Made by a program: the position numbers and the translations under genes. From contig NZ_VIWP01000002.1 in assembly GCF_007829835.1 (NCBI RefSeq), forward strand, positions 744,001 through 808,000: 64,000 bases of DNA, given 5' to 3'. Source of the DNA: Neorhizobium alkalisoli (GTDB lineage: Bacteria; Pseudomonadota; Alphaproteobacteria; Rhizobiales; Rhizobiaceae). Below the pieces are notes generated by a model. The model was not told the origin of the DNA and made no database searches. It saw only the letters and a list, made by a program, of their open reading frames with translations. Shown one piece after another: positions 1-8,072 of the stretch. Every line of letters starts with the position of its first letter. The stretch's first letter is position 1.

Positions 1-45
1 TTTCAGTCGCCACCGCGTCAATGCGGCAGTGGCGGTATGCGTCAT
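1..45 (-). CDS. cysT: Sulfate ABC transporter permease CysT, first 15 codons (cut by window edge)
   Basis: An ATG on the minus strand at 45 opens a frame that runs off the left edge and encodes a start MTHTATAALTRWRLK. It lies 44 bases downstream of the sulfate-binding protein gene on the same strand, which is where the first membrane permease of a sulfate/thiosulfate importer normally sits. A short GGGA-like ribosome site precedes the ATG. The identity rests mainly on position, because only 15 residues are visible; the RWR-rich start fits rhizobial CysT proteins. Confidence 0.5.
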   Translation of the reverse strand, partial: MTHTATAALTRWRLK

Positions 46-88
46 TCAATATCCCGACTTGGCTGCGATTGCGGACGACATGGTCGGC

Positions 89-1135
89 TTATTTGCCGGG
101 CTTGTAGATCTGGTCGAAAATGCCGCCATCGCCAAAATGTTCCGGCTGCGCCTTCTTCCAGCCGCCGAAGATCGGATCGTCGATGGTGACGAGCTTGATC
201 GGCGGCAATTGCTTCAACAGTTCCGGTTTTACCACTTCGGGCTTCGACGGGCGATAGAAGTGCTTGGCGGCGATGTTCTGGCCCTCGTCCGAGTAGAGAT
301 ACTGGAGATAGGCCTCGGCAACCTTGCGGGTGCCCTTGGCGTCAACGACGCTATCGACGACGGCGACCGGCGGTTCTGCGAGAATGGAGATCGGCGGCAC
401 GACGATGTCGAACGCGTCCTTGCCGAATTCCTCACCGGCCAAATAGGCCTCGTTTTCCCAGGCGAGCAGAACGTCACCGATCTGGCGCTGCGCGAAGGTG
501 ACGGTGGCGCCACGGGCGCCGGTATCGAGAACCGGGGCTCGCTTGTAGAGCTCGCCCACATAGGCCTTGATCTTGTCTTGATCGCCCTTGAACTCTTCGT
601 TCGCCCAGGCCCAGGCCGCGAGATAGTTCCAGCGGGCGCCGCCTGAAGTCTTCGGGTTCGGCGTGACGATCTGCACGTCCCCCTTCACCAGGTCACCCCA
701 GTTCTTGATGCCCTTCGGATTGCCCTTGCGGACGAGGAAGACGATGGTCGAAGTGTAGGGAGATGCGTGGTTCGGCAGGCGGTCGCGCCAGCCGGCCTTG
801 ATCTTGCCGGTCTTCTCGATGGCGTTGATATCACTTTCCAGCGCGAGCGTCACGACATCGGCGTCGAGACCGTCGATCACCGAACGTGCCTGTGCGCCGG
901 AACCGCCGTGCGAGGCACGCACGGTCACGTCATCGCCACCCTGCGCCTTCCAGTATTTGGCGAAGGCCGCGTTGAAATCCTTGTAGAGCTCGCGGGTCGG
1001 ATCGTAGGACACGTTGAGAAGCTGGGTCGCGGCGAAGGTCGGTGCGACCGAGCCGACGGCAAGCGACAGGCCCAGAATTGCGGTTCCGAGAACCTTGCCG
1101 AAAGAGCTTCCGAATGGTTTGGCAGATGTGAACAT
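89..1135 (-). CDS. sbp: Sulfate ABC transporter periplasmic substrate-binding protein
   Basis: This 348-residue protein is the periplasmic receptor of the sulfate (possibly also thiosulfate) ABC importer, delivering anion to the CysT/CysW/CysA complex. Residues 1-35 form a Sec signal peptide with a hydrophobic core and an AFA-A cleavage site. The mature part has family-typical segments: [13 protein letters not shown] near its start, [25 protein letters not shown], and a [15 protein letters not shown] block around residues 190-205 that shapes the anion pocket. Length and motifs match Sbp/CysP. A strong AGGAGGG ribosome site precedes the ATG at 1135. The next gene on the strand is the start of a permease, so it is the promoter-proximal gene of a sulfate uptake operon. 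Sbp and CysP are similar; sbp is preferred for the genus. Confidence 0.93.
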   Translation of the reverse strand: MFTSAKPFGSSFGKVLGTAILGLSLAVGSVAPTFAATQLLNVSYDPTRELYKDFNAAFAKYWKAQGGDDVTVRASHGGSGAQARSVIDGLDADVVTLALESDINAIEKTGKIKAGWRDRLPNHASPYTSTIVFLVRKGNPKGIKNWGDLVKGDVQIVTPNPKTSGGARWNYLAAWAWANEEFKGDQDKIKAYVGELYKRAPVLDTGARGATVTFAQRQIGDVLLAWENEAYLAGEEFGKDAFDIVVPPISILAEPPVAVVDSVVDAKGTRKVAEAYLQYLYSDEGQNIAAKHFYRPSKPEVVKPELLKQLPPIKLVTIDDPIFGGWKKAQPEHFGDGGIFDQIYKPGK

Positions 1136-1161
1136 GCGTTCCCTCCTGATGTCTGCTCAAA

Positions 1162-1189
1162 ACTCTATCGGTTAGGTCGAGTTAGTCAA
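1162..1189 (-). promoter_or_regulatory. Possible sigma70-type promoter of the sulfate-binding protein gene
   Basis: On the minus strand TTGACT (1184-1189) lies 16 bases before TAGAGT (1162-1167), about 26 bases ahead of the ATG at 1135. The -35 match is good and the -10 only fair. It is a visual match; no activator site was identified. Confidence 0.35.
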
Positions 1190-1343
1190 TCTGAGGCAAA
1201 AAGAAGGCAAAACTGTTTCCCTCGGCCGCTTTGGCGCAGCACAGAAGCCCCGGACAGGCATGTTCATGGAGAAGAGGCCGTTCGGCAAAACGGCGCTTGG
1301 CGGAAACACAATCCGGCGAAAATTGCCGATCCGAACCCCGAAA

Positions 1344-1904
1344 TTACCTGTCCGATGCGGGATCGAGCAGGCAGCTCATGAAAACTTCGGTCTCGGTGAA
1401 GAGAGTATGCACCGAACGGAAAGGCGGGCAGAAGGCGAAACCGGACGCCTGATAAAACCGGATCGCATCGGGGAGATAGACCGAGGTCTGCAGAACGATC
1501 CGGCGCTTGTTGCCTGCCGTGATGCCGGCGAAAACGGCTTCGATCAGCGCCTTGCCGATCCCCTTCTTTCGGAAAGCGGGATCGACATAGAACCTGTGCA
1601 GTTCATCGGCCGTCTCATCATGAGGCGCAAAGCCGAGGCAACCGGCCGGCTGGCCGTCCCAGCGGGCGAGAAACATCGCGGCGGGCGCGACATAGAGTTC
1701 GGCAAGGTTCGGATTGTCGTCCCGGTGAAAAAGCTCGAAGACGAGATCGGGCGGGATGCCCTTTTCGGCATGGATGCTCGCATCGAGATCCGCCAGCCGG
1801 TCGCACATGACCGTGACGGCCTGAAAATCCTTCGGCGAGCTTGCCATCGAAACCGAAATCACACCTTTTCCCCATTCCGGCGGTTGCAGCTGGATTGCTA
1901 GCAT
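1344..1904 (-). CDS. GNAT-family N-acetyltransferase
   Basis: This protein of about 186 residues belongs to the Gcn5-related N-acetyltransferases, which transfer an acetyl group from acetyl-CoA to an amine. The core is visible: an acceptor region with LAELYVAPAAMFLAR, a beta-4 strand with AGCLGF, the acetyl-CoA pyrophosphate loop FRKKGIGKALIEAV, and the C-terminal strands with AIRFYQASGF. The substrate cannot be told from sequence. The start is uncertain. The ATG at 1904 is used; a later ATG at 1847 would give 167 residues and still keep the whole fold, and neither has a clear ribosome site. It lies between the sulfate operon and the nitrilase gene, with no evident link to either. Confidence 0.8.
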   Translation of the reverse strand: MLAIQLQPPEWGKGVISVSMASSPKDFQAVTVMCDRLADLDASIHAEKGIPPDLVFELFHRDDNPNLAELYVAPAAMFLARWDGQPAGCLGFAPHDETADELHRFYVDPAFRKKGIGKALIEAVFAGITAGNKRRIVLQTSVYLPDAIRFYQASGFAFCPPFRSVHTLFTETEVFMSCLLDPASDR

Positions 1905-2118
1905 GAATGCCCGCGTGCCGGAAGCTGATGACGTTATTCCCGTCGTTTCGCAGAAGCGGGTGCTGCAGCGCAATAAAGCTTTTCTTCACGCTTTCGGCAC
2001 ATCCCTCCCCGCCATCCTTGCGGGCGACCCGCTCCGGCACTACCTTCGACTGCAGAGACATGCAGATCCGCCGGGCAGATCCGCCAGGCGACAGCGCGCG
2101 GCCGCCGGGAGAAAACGC

Positions 2119-2493
2119 ATGGTAGATGCCATTACATCGATTTCCAGTTCGGCCGCATCACGGGCGACGCAGGCAGACAGCAGCCTTTCCTTTGCCGAGC
2201 CGACCAATGCCTGGGTCGGCGCCCGGCAGTCGCATATCACGGCGGACCTGCTTGCCCGACAGAGTGCCGCGCTGAACGAGGAGGAAGTCGCTCCCGCCCC
2301 GCATCCTCATGGCGACGAAGTCGATGCGGATGGACAGCACGGACATCGGCCCCAGGAGCGCGCGCTGCTGGAGGAAATTGCAGCGGAAGCATCCCCAGAA
2401 GAGACCGCAACGCTTTCAGGCGAAAGCGACCGCATCGGCACGATGAATTTCGACGACGACACGCCATTTGGCGAGCGCAGCGCGTTTCTCTGA
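2119..2493 (+). CDS. Hypothetical acidic protein, low support
   Basis: A frame of 124 codons starts with an ATG preceded by a good ribosome site (GGGAG, 7 bases upstream). It has GC-rich third positions like its neighbours and ends just before a small hairpin followed by four T. The predicted protein is rich in Ala, Glu, Asp and Ser, has a His/Asp-rich stretch in the middle (APHPHGDEVDADGQHGH) and an acidic tail, with no signal peptide or membrane segment. I do not recognise a family. The opposite strand is also open in places, so the stretch 1905-2619 may be non-coding instead. Confidence 0.35.
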   Translation: MVDAITSISSSAASRATQADSSLSFAEPTNAWVGARQSHITADLLARQSAALNEEEVAPAPHPHGDEVDADGQHGHRPQERALLEEIAAEASPEETATLSGESDRIGTMNFDDDTPFGERSAFL

Positions 2494-2514
2494 CCAGACG
2501 CCTTCTGGCCTTTT
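2494..2514 (+). terminator. Weak hairpin terminator
   Basis: CCAGA (2494-2498) pairs with TCTGG (2504-2508), followed by CC and TTTTA. The five-base-pair stem is short, so termination is uncertain, but its place directly after the stop codon at 2493 supports that frame. Confidence 0.3.
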
Positions 2515-2619
2515 ATACGCGTTGCCGATGCGGAAATGGCGCTGGAGAAGGATGCGGCTATCGGCGACAATGGCGGCCGACTCGCCACTCCTCCCCGAAC
2601 CCTTGCCGGATTTCCATCC

Positions 2620-3405
2620 ATGCCTGCCCAACCAGACCGGAGCGTGAAAACCGGTTGCGATACCATCGCTTCCGTCAGGATCGCAGCCGCCCAGACGCCG
2701 GAATTTCGCGACGACGTTTTTGCTGCTCTGGCCCATCTCACGACCCTGGTCGCCGAGGCTGAGGAAGCCGGAGCGCAACTCGTCTGTTTTCCCGAAGGTT
2801 TCCTACAGGGCTATCTGATCGACGCGGCTTCGGCACGGCAGGTCGCGATCGACCTTGCTTCCAGCGAATTTGAGACCCTGCTGGACCAATTTCCGAAGAC
2901 GGGGCCGGTGATCGTCTTCGGCATGATCGAGAGTGATGGCGACAGGCTGTACAACACGGCCGTCGTGATCGAACGGGGAAAGCTTGTCGGCCGCTATCGC
3001 AAGAAACATCTCCTGCCGGGCGAGAAGGCTTTTACACCCGGCACTGATACGCCGCTGTTTACGGTCGGCAAGATGCCGTTCGGCATCAGCGTCTGCTACG
3101 ACACCAATTTTCCCGAAACGACCCGCGCCATCGCAGATCTCGGCGCCATGCTGATCGTCTGCCCGACCAACAACATGATGCCACGACAAAGGGCCGAGGA
3201 ATTTCGCGACGTGCACAATGCCGTCCGCGGCGAGCGCTGCCGCGAGACCGGCCTCTGGCTCATCTCCGCCGACGTCACCGGCGAACGCGACGGCCGGCTC
3301 GCGATCGGGCCGACTGCCGTGCTCGATCCGCAGGGCAAGGTGGCGGCACAGCTTCTACTCGGAACGCCGGGACTGCTGGTGTTTGATATTCCCTTGACGG
3401 GCTGA
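2620..3405 (+). CDS. Carbon-nitrogen hydrolase (nitrilase superfamily amidase)
   Basis: This 261-residue cytoplasmic enzyme of the nitrilase superfamily hydrolyses an amide or nitrile C-N bond. The catalytic triad is visible: Glu59 in VCFPEGF, Lys128/129 in RYRKKHLLPGE, and the nucleophile Cys159 in GISVCYDTNFPE. Residues after 200 (AVRGERCRETGLW) complete the alpha-beta-beta-alpha fold. The family core begins at about residue 20 (VRIAAAQTPEF), so the ATG at 2620 was preferred to one at 2536. No ribosome site decides between them. The length is typical of the omega-amidase or aliphatic-amidase branches; the substrate is unknown. It runs convergent with the Rrf2 gene. Confidence 0.85.
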   Translation: MPAQPDRSVKTGCDTIASVRIAAAQTPEFRDDVFAALAHLTTLVAEAEEAGAQLVCFPEGFLQGYLIDAASARQVAIDLASSEFETLLDQFPKTGPVIVFGMIESDGDRLYNTAVVIERGKLVGRYRKKHLLPGEKAFTPGTDTPLFTVGKMPFGISVCYDTNFPETTRAIADLGAMLIVCPTNNMMPRQRAEEFRDVHNAVRGERCRETGLWLISADVTGERDGRLAIGPTAVLDPQGKVAAQLLLGTPGLLVFDIPLTG

Positions 3406-3435
3406 CCTGCCGCCGTATCGCGAGGATTGCCGGCC

Positions 3436-3891
3436 TTACGCCGACATCAGCTCGCGGACCGGAGCCTTGGGCTCGCCGGCGCCTTCGACGGCGTCTGCGA
3501 TCGTGGTGTTGAACAGCACGTCACGGGTGGCATCTGCAACGCGGGCGAAGACGTGGCGGATCTCGCAGAGATGTTCGCCGTCGCAATCATCGCATTTGCG
3601 GTAGGCTGTCTGGGAAAGACAGGGAAGCGGCGCGATCGGGCCGTCGACGAGGCGAAGAACTTCGCCGAAGGTGATGGCATCCGCAGGCTTCAGGAGCAGA
3701 TAACCGCCCTGCTTGCCGCGCCGGCTGATGACGATCCCTGAGCGTTTCAGGTCAAGCAGGATCTGCTCCAGGAACTTCTTGGGGATGCTCTGCTGGACCG
3801 CAATGTCGGAGATCAACATCGGTTCTGCCGGATCGGACTGCGCCAGGGCCGTCAGGGCTCGCAGCGCATATTTCGCCTTCTGGGATATCAT
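3436..3891 (-). CDS. Rrf2-family transcriptional regulator with four conserved-type cysteines
   Basis: This 151-residue regulator has an N-terminal winged helix (KYALRALTALA, then a recognition helix around IPKKFLEQILLDLKRSGIV and a wing RRGKQGGYLLLKPA), which is the Rrf2 signature. The C-terminal half carries Cys91, Cys100, Cys103 and Cys109, placed where IscR and NsrR bind an iron-sulfur cluster, with one extra cysteine. The start MISQKAKYAL at 3891 is the normal family start; a longer frame to 3960 adds a basic stretch that relatives lack. It is transcribed divergently from cysH-cysD-cysN. From that context, and from the Rrf2 regulators CymR and CysR controlling cysteine synthesis elsewhere, I infer that it represses or activates the adjacent sulfate assimilation genes. 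Confidence 0.88.
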   Translation of the reverse strand: MISQKAKYALRALTALAQSDPAEPMLISDIAVQQSIPKKFLEQILLDLKRSGIVISRRGKQGGYLLLKPADAITFGEVLRLVDGPIAPLPCLSQTAYRKCDDCDGEHLCEIRHVFARVADATRDVLFNTTIADAVEGAGEPKAPVRELMSA

Positions 3892-4257
3892 CACGCAACC
3901 GTTGGAACGCTTTATCGCCGCCGCGGGGTAAAAGACCACCCTGCGACGTCGCTCGATCATCTCATTTCAGGGCATCCACCGGCGCTTGGGAAAGACGTTC
4001 GAAGGGTGCTCGTCAAAGGCCGCGGAACCGCAGCTCTTGAGCCTGTTCAGGCTTACCTCAAATGATGAGGGAATACAAACGAATGACCGGGCGGAAAGCC
4101 CTAAAAATGCTCACATTTGGTTAAGGCGGCTGGTTTTCTGTGTGCAGCGCGGTTTGGAGAGATATTTGCTCCCGACACAGGCCGGAAGAAACCGCTTTTT
4201 CTCGTTTTTCACGTGCATTCCCGGGATAATTCCGCAAATGCTCATGAAAGAACATCC
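3892..4257. promoter_or_regulatory. Divergent control region between the Rrf2 regulator and cysH
   Basis: 366 bases without a credible gene separate the regulator from the cysH start. Both promoters must lie here. A CCGGGATAATTCC stretch at about 4216-4230 has AT-centred dyad character of the kind Rrf2 proteins bind, but it is too weak to call an operator. No riboswitch fold was recognised. Confidence 0.45.
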
Positions 4258-5067
4258 ATGACTTTGCATGAAATAACCAGCCACGGGCGTCCGGCACTCG
4301 CAGCCGACCTGAATACCGAGTTGCAGAACCTCGATCTTGCCGGCCGTCTGGCGCTTGCAGCCAAGCTTGGCCGGGCCGTGTTCACCACCTCGCTCGGCAT
4401 CGAAGACCAGGTCATCACCGCGGCGATCGGAACCCATCGCCTGCCGATCGAAGTCTCGACGCTCGAGACAGGCCGCCTCTTCAAGGAAACAGTCGACCTC
4501 ATCGCCGAGACGGAAGCCCGTTTCGACATGTCTATCCGCCGCTTCTTTCCGGAACAGGACGATATCGACGCTTATGCCGAGAAATACGGCCTGAACGGCT
4601 TTTACGACAGCGTCGAAGCGCGGCATGCCTGCTGTCATGTGCGCAAGCTGAAGCCTCTCGCAAAGGCCTTGGCTGGCGCCGACATCTGGATCACCGGCCT
4701 CAGACGCGGCCAGTCGGGCAATCGCGCGACGACGCCGTTTGCCGAATATGATGCCGAGCGCAACCTGATCAAGATCAACCCGCTGGCCGACTGGGATATC
4801 GAAACGATCCACGCCCATGTCGCGGCGGAAGCGATTCCGGTCAACCCGCTGCACGGTCGCGGTTATCCTTCGATCGGCTGCGAACCCTGTACCCGCGCCA
4901 TCAAGCCCGGCGAGCCCGAACGCGCCGGCCGATGGTGGTGGGAAAACGACGAAAAGCGCGAATGCGGCCTGCATGTCCCGGACAATCATGGTGCCGAAGA
5001 CAGCAGCCAGCAGAACGTCGCTCAGCCTGTTTCCCAGGCCATTTCCCCGGCAAGCGCGGTCCGCTGA
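4258..5067 (+). CDS. cysH: Assimilatory adenylyl-sulfate (APS) reductase, iron-sulfur type
   Basis: This 269-residue enzyme reduces adenylyl sulfate to sulfite with thioredoxin as electron donor, in the cytoplasm. The PAPS-reductase fold shows in [10 protein letters not shown] (residues 43-52) and STLETGRL (67-74). The cysteine pairs Cys125-Cys126 (RHACCHVRK) and Cys208/Cys211 (GCEPCTR) would bind a [4Fe-4S] cluster, the mark of APS rather than PAPS reductases. Cys236 in the KRECGLH tail is the catalytic thiol. About 25 extra residues follow this motif. The ATG at 4258 was chosen because MTLHEI is where relatives begin; a longer frame from 4117 has no support. It is first in the cysH-cysD-cysN unit. 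Confidence 0.95.
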   Translation: MTLHEITSHGRPALAADLNTELQNLDLAGRLALAAKLGRAVFTTSLGIEDQVITAAIGTHRLPIEVSTLETGRLFKETVDLIAETEARFDMSIRRFFPEQDDIDAYAEKYGLNGFYDSVEARHACCHVRKLKPLAKALAGADIWITGLRRGQSGNRATTPFAEYDAERNLIKINPLADWDIETIHAHVAAEAIPVNPLHGRGYPSIGCEPCTRAIKPGEPERAGRWWWENDEKRECGLHVPDNHGAEDSSQQNVAQPVSQAISPASAVR

Positions 5068-5113
5068 GGACACCCTGCCAACTCTTGTGTTTGTTGAATA
5101 CCCGGAGACTGAA

Positions 5114-6067
5114 ATGCCCCTGTCCGCACAGGAAACGGAAATCAAGAACCCGCCCGTTTCCAAGCCACCGCTCGATCCGCATCTGAAGGCCCTCGAAAAC
5201 GAAGCGATCCACATTTTTCGCGAGGTCGCGGCCGAGTTTGAAAAGCCGGTCATGCTCTATTCGATCGGCAAGGATTCCTCCGTCCTCCTGCATCTCGCCC
5301 GCAAGGCCTTTTATCCCGGCCGCGTCCCCTTCCCGCTTCTGCATGTCGATACGACCTGGAAGTTCAAGGAGATGATCGAGTTCCGCGACGAGATTGCCGA
5401 AAAATACGATCTCGACCTCGTCGTACACACCAATCCGCGCGGCAAGGCGGAAGGCATCACGCCGTTTACCCATGGCTCGGCGTTTTATACCGACATCATG
5501 AAGACGGAAGCGCTGAAGCAGGCGCTGGATGCCGGTGGTTATGACGCAGCCTTCGGTGGCGCCCGCCGCGACGAGGAGGCGAGCCGCGCCAAGGAGCGGA
5601 TCTATTCCTTCCGCACGCCCGACCACAAATGGGACCCACGCAACCAGCGTCCGGAACTGTGGAACGTCTATAACGGCATGATCAAAAAGGGCGAAAGCGT
5701 CCGCGCCTTCCCGCTGTCGAACTGGACCGAGGTCGATATCTGGCGCTACATCCAGGCCGAGGATATTCCGCTCGTGCCGCTCTATTACGCCGCCGAACGG
5801 CCTTACGTTGAGCGCGATGGCATGATGATCCTGGCCGAAGATCCGCGGCTTCAGCTCCTGCCCGGCGAGACCGTGCAGCATGGCTCGATCCGTTTCCGCA
5901 CGCTCGGTTGCTTCCCGCTGACCGGCGCGATCCGCTCGACGGCCTCGAACCTCGAGGAAGTCATCGCCGAACTGGAAATCGCCACCGTTTCCGAACGCCA
6001 GGGCCGCGCCATCGACCGCGACCAGTCAGGCTCGATGGAAAAGAAGAAGCGTGAAGGATATTTTTGA
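5114..6067 (+). CDS. cysD: Sulfate adenylyltransferase subunit 2 (ATP sulfurylase small subunit)
   Basis: This 317-residue subunit catalyses adenylation of sulfate by ATP, forming APS and pyrophosphate, in complex with the GTPase CysN. The PP-loop is at residues 50-55 (SIGKDS). Further family blocks are [31 protein letters not shown], the [15 protein letters not shown] segment and a C-terminal [17 protein letters not shown]. The length is exactly that expected. GGAGA at 5104-5108 sits 5 bases before the ATG at 5114, which fixes the start. It lies 46 bases after cysH and 1 base before cysN, so the three form one operon. Confidence 0.96.
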   Translation: MPLSAQETEIKNPPVSKPPLDPHLKALENEAIHIFREVAAEFEKPVMLYSIGKDSSVLLHLARKAFYPGRVPFPLLHVDTTWKFKEMIEFRDEIAEKYDLDLVVHTNPRGKAEGITPFTHGSAFYTDIMKTEALKQALDAGGYDAAFGGARRDEEASRAKERIYSFRTPDHKWDPRNQRPELWNVYNGMIKKGESVRAFPLSNWTEVDIWRYIQAEDIPLVPLYYAAERPYVERDGMMILAEDPRLQLLPGETVQHGSIRFRTLGCFPLTGAIRSTASNLEEVIAELEIATVSERQGRAIDRDQSGSMEKKKREGYF

Positions 6068-6068
6068 G

Positions 6069-7559
6069 ATGACCGCAACCGCTGCTTCCTCATCAGCCAC
6101 CATTCTGCCCTTCGCTGAACCGGCAGCCCGCTCGGGCCGTGACGCGCGACCGCTGCGGCTGATCACCTGCGGCTCGGTCGACGACGGCAAATCCACCCTG
6201 ATCGGCCGCCTGCTCTGGGACACAAAGGCCGTCAAGGAAGACCAGGCCGCGACGCTTGCCCGTGACAGCGGCCAACAGAACGATCTCGGCTTGCCCGATT
6301 TCGCACTGTTGCTCGATGGCCTGCAGGCCGAGCGCGAACAGGGCATCACGATCGATGTCGCCTATCGCTATTTCGCAACCGACCGGCGCTCCTTCATCGT
6401 CGCCGACACGCCCGGCCATGAGCAATATACCCGCAACATGGCAACCGGCGCCTCGACTGCCGATCTTGCCATCCTGCTTGCCGACGCTCGCGCCGGCCTG
6501 CTGGAACAGACTCGTCGGCATGCGACGATCGCAGCGCTGATGGGCATCCGGCAGTTCGTGCTGGCGGTCAACAAGTTCGATCTCGTCAATTACGACAAGG
6601 CGATCTTCGACCAGATCTCGCATGATTTTCGCGAGCTGGCTTTGTCGCTCGGCGTGCGCCAGGTGACCGCCATCCCGATGTCGGCACTGAAGGGCGAAAA
6701 CGTCGTCTACGCATCCGAAGGCGCCATGCCCTGGTACCAGGGGCCGACGCTGATCGAGGCGCTGGAGCTTGCCACGACACGGTCGACCCAGACCGGCGGT
6801 TTCCGCCTGCCCGTGCAGCGCGTCGCGCGTCCGGGCGAGAGTTTTCGCGGTTATCAGGGCACGGTTGCCGGTGGCGCAATCAAGCCGGGCGACAGTGTCG
6901 CCATCCTGCCCTCCGGCACGATCGCCAATGTGAAGCAGATCGTCACCTTCGACCTCGTGCGCAATGCCGCCGTGGCCGGCGATGCGATCACGCTCGTTCT
7001 CGACCGGCAGGTGGATGTAGCCCGCGGCGACATGATCGTCTCGATCGATGGCCCGCCGATGACCGGCACGGGTTTCGATGCACAGATCGTCGCCTTGCAG
7101 CCGGGCGGCATCGAGCCGGGCAAGCGTTACTGGCTGAAGAGCGGTTCGCGCCGCCAGCGCGTCACGGTCGAGCCGGTCTCGCAGCTCGAGCTTTCAAGCG
7201 GCAAGTGGCAACCGCATGCCTCGACGCTTGCCATGAACGCGATCGGCAAGGTGCACCTCGCCTTCGAAGAACAGGCGATCTTCGACACCTATGAGCAGAA
7301 CCGGGCAACCGGCGCCTTCATCCTGATCGATCCGGATACGCTGAACACGGTTGCCGGCGGCATGATCACCGCCAAGCGCGCCGATCTCGGCGGCATTCAT
7401 CTGGAAGGCCAGCGCGTGCTCCTGTCCCTGCCGGCGGATCTTGCCGAACAGATCATGGCCAGCGAGCTTTTCGCCGCCCGCCGCAACGAAGTGGAGATCC
7501 GCCGGTTGAGCGGCAAGCAGGCTACAGACCTGTTGTCGGACACGGGCGAGAACGACTGA
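6069..7559 (+). CDS. cysN: Sulfate adenylyltransferase subunit 1 (GTPase), without APS-kinase domain
   Basis: This 496-residue GTPase couples GTP hydrolysis to APS synthesis by CysD. The G motifs are clear: GSVDDGKS at 35-42, DTPGHEQYTRN (switch II), NKFD and SALKG. Elongation-factor-like beta-barrel domains follow in residues 230-430. It stops after these domains: the CysC (APS kinase) domain fused to CysN in NodQ/CysNC proteins is absent. That agrees with the APS-type CysH upstream, since PAPS is not needed for assimilation. The ATG at 6069 has GAAGGA 10 bases before it and begins 1 base after the cysD stop. A GTG at 6051 inside cysD is the alternative. Confidence 0.95.
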   Translation: MTATAASSSATILPFAEPAARSGRDARPLRLITCGSVDDGKSTLIGRLLWDTKAVKEDQAATLARDSGQQNDLGLPDFALLLDGLQAEREQGITIDVAYRYFATDRRSFIVADTPGHEQYTRNMATGASTADLAILLADARAGLLEQTRRHATIAALMGIRQFVLAVNKFDLVNYDKAIFDQISHDFRELALSLGVRQVTAIPMSALKGENVVYASEGAMPWYQGPTLIEALELATTRSTQTGGFRLPVQRVARPGESFRGYQGTVAGGAIKPGDSVAILPSGTIANVKQIVTFDLVRNAAVAGDAITLVLDRQVDVARGDMIVSIDGPPMTGTGFDAQIVALQPGGIEPGKRYWLKSGSRRQRVTVEPVSQLELSSGKWQPHASTLAMNAIGKVHLAFEEQAIFDTYEQNRATGAFILIDPDTLNTVAGGMITAKRADLGGIHLEGQRVLLSLPADLAEQIMASELFAARRNEVEIRRLSGKQATDLLSDTGEND

Positions 7560-7581
7560 AGACCGACAACGCCTTCCTGAG

Positions 7582-7618
7582 ACCCGGCAGCTTCACGGCT
7601 TGCCGGGTTTTCGTTTTT
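7582..7618 (+). terminator. Rho-independent terminator of cysH-cysD-cysN
   Basis: ACCCGGCAGC and GCTTGCCGGGT form a GC-rich stem with one bulged T around a TTCACG loop, followed by TTTTCGTTTTT, beginning 22 bases after the cysN stop codon. Confidence 0.85.
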
Positions 7619-8072
7619 CCGCTGCTCCCTTCCACGACGCTGGAAAGACCGCGAAGGCTGACCGCCCGGCATATTGAAACATCCCGATTTTTACCGGCAG
7701 GCGCAGGGAACCACGCAATGCGCTCCCGGATCGCGGCCTGTTTCGCCGATTGCAACCCATGCAACAAAACCGTCAGAAAACACAGCTCTTGCGCGATCTG
7801 GCGGGAATTGCCACTCTATTGAACACAGATACCGGAAAAGCCGGACAATTGGTGCGAGCTATGCGCGACACCTGTTTATGCCAAAGATTTCAATTCATTG
7901 TGCGAAGATGTGCATTGCGGAAACTGGCAGGTTTGCCACATTCGCCGACTAAGGAACAGGCAGGTTGCACGACCTGTTTGCACGACTGACACAAACGCCT
8001 ATATCATGGCTTCCTTAACTCTCCGGGAATCGCGCTTTAGCGCCGCATGCCTCGGGCAAAGATCTGCTGTCG
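7619..8072. other. Intergenic region, nothing recognised
   Basis: About 450 bases between the cysN terminator and the next gene. Short open frames here have no ribosome site and no recognisable protein features. The promoter of the ABC gene is presumably in the last 100 bases. No stable hairpin with a T run and no repeat was seen. Confidence 0.5.

Noticed and set aside
4258..7559. Reading cysD-cysN as nodP-nodQ for Nod-factor sulfation
   Set aside because: CysN lacks the APS-kinase domain that defines NodQ, and it is in one operon with cysH; no nod genes are present.
7674..7989. Short overlapping plus-strand open frames in the cysN-ABC intergenic region
   Set aside because: No ribosome sites, irregular third-position composition and Cys/Arg-rich products typical of non-coding DNA.
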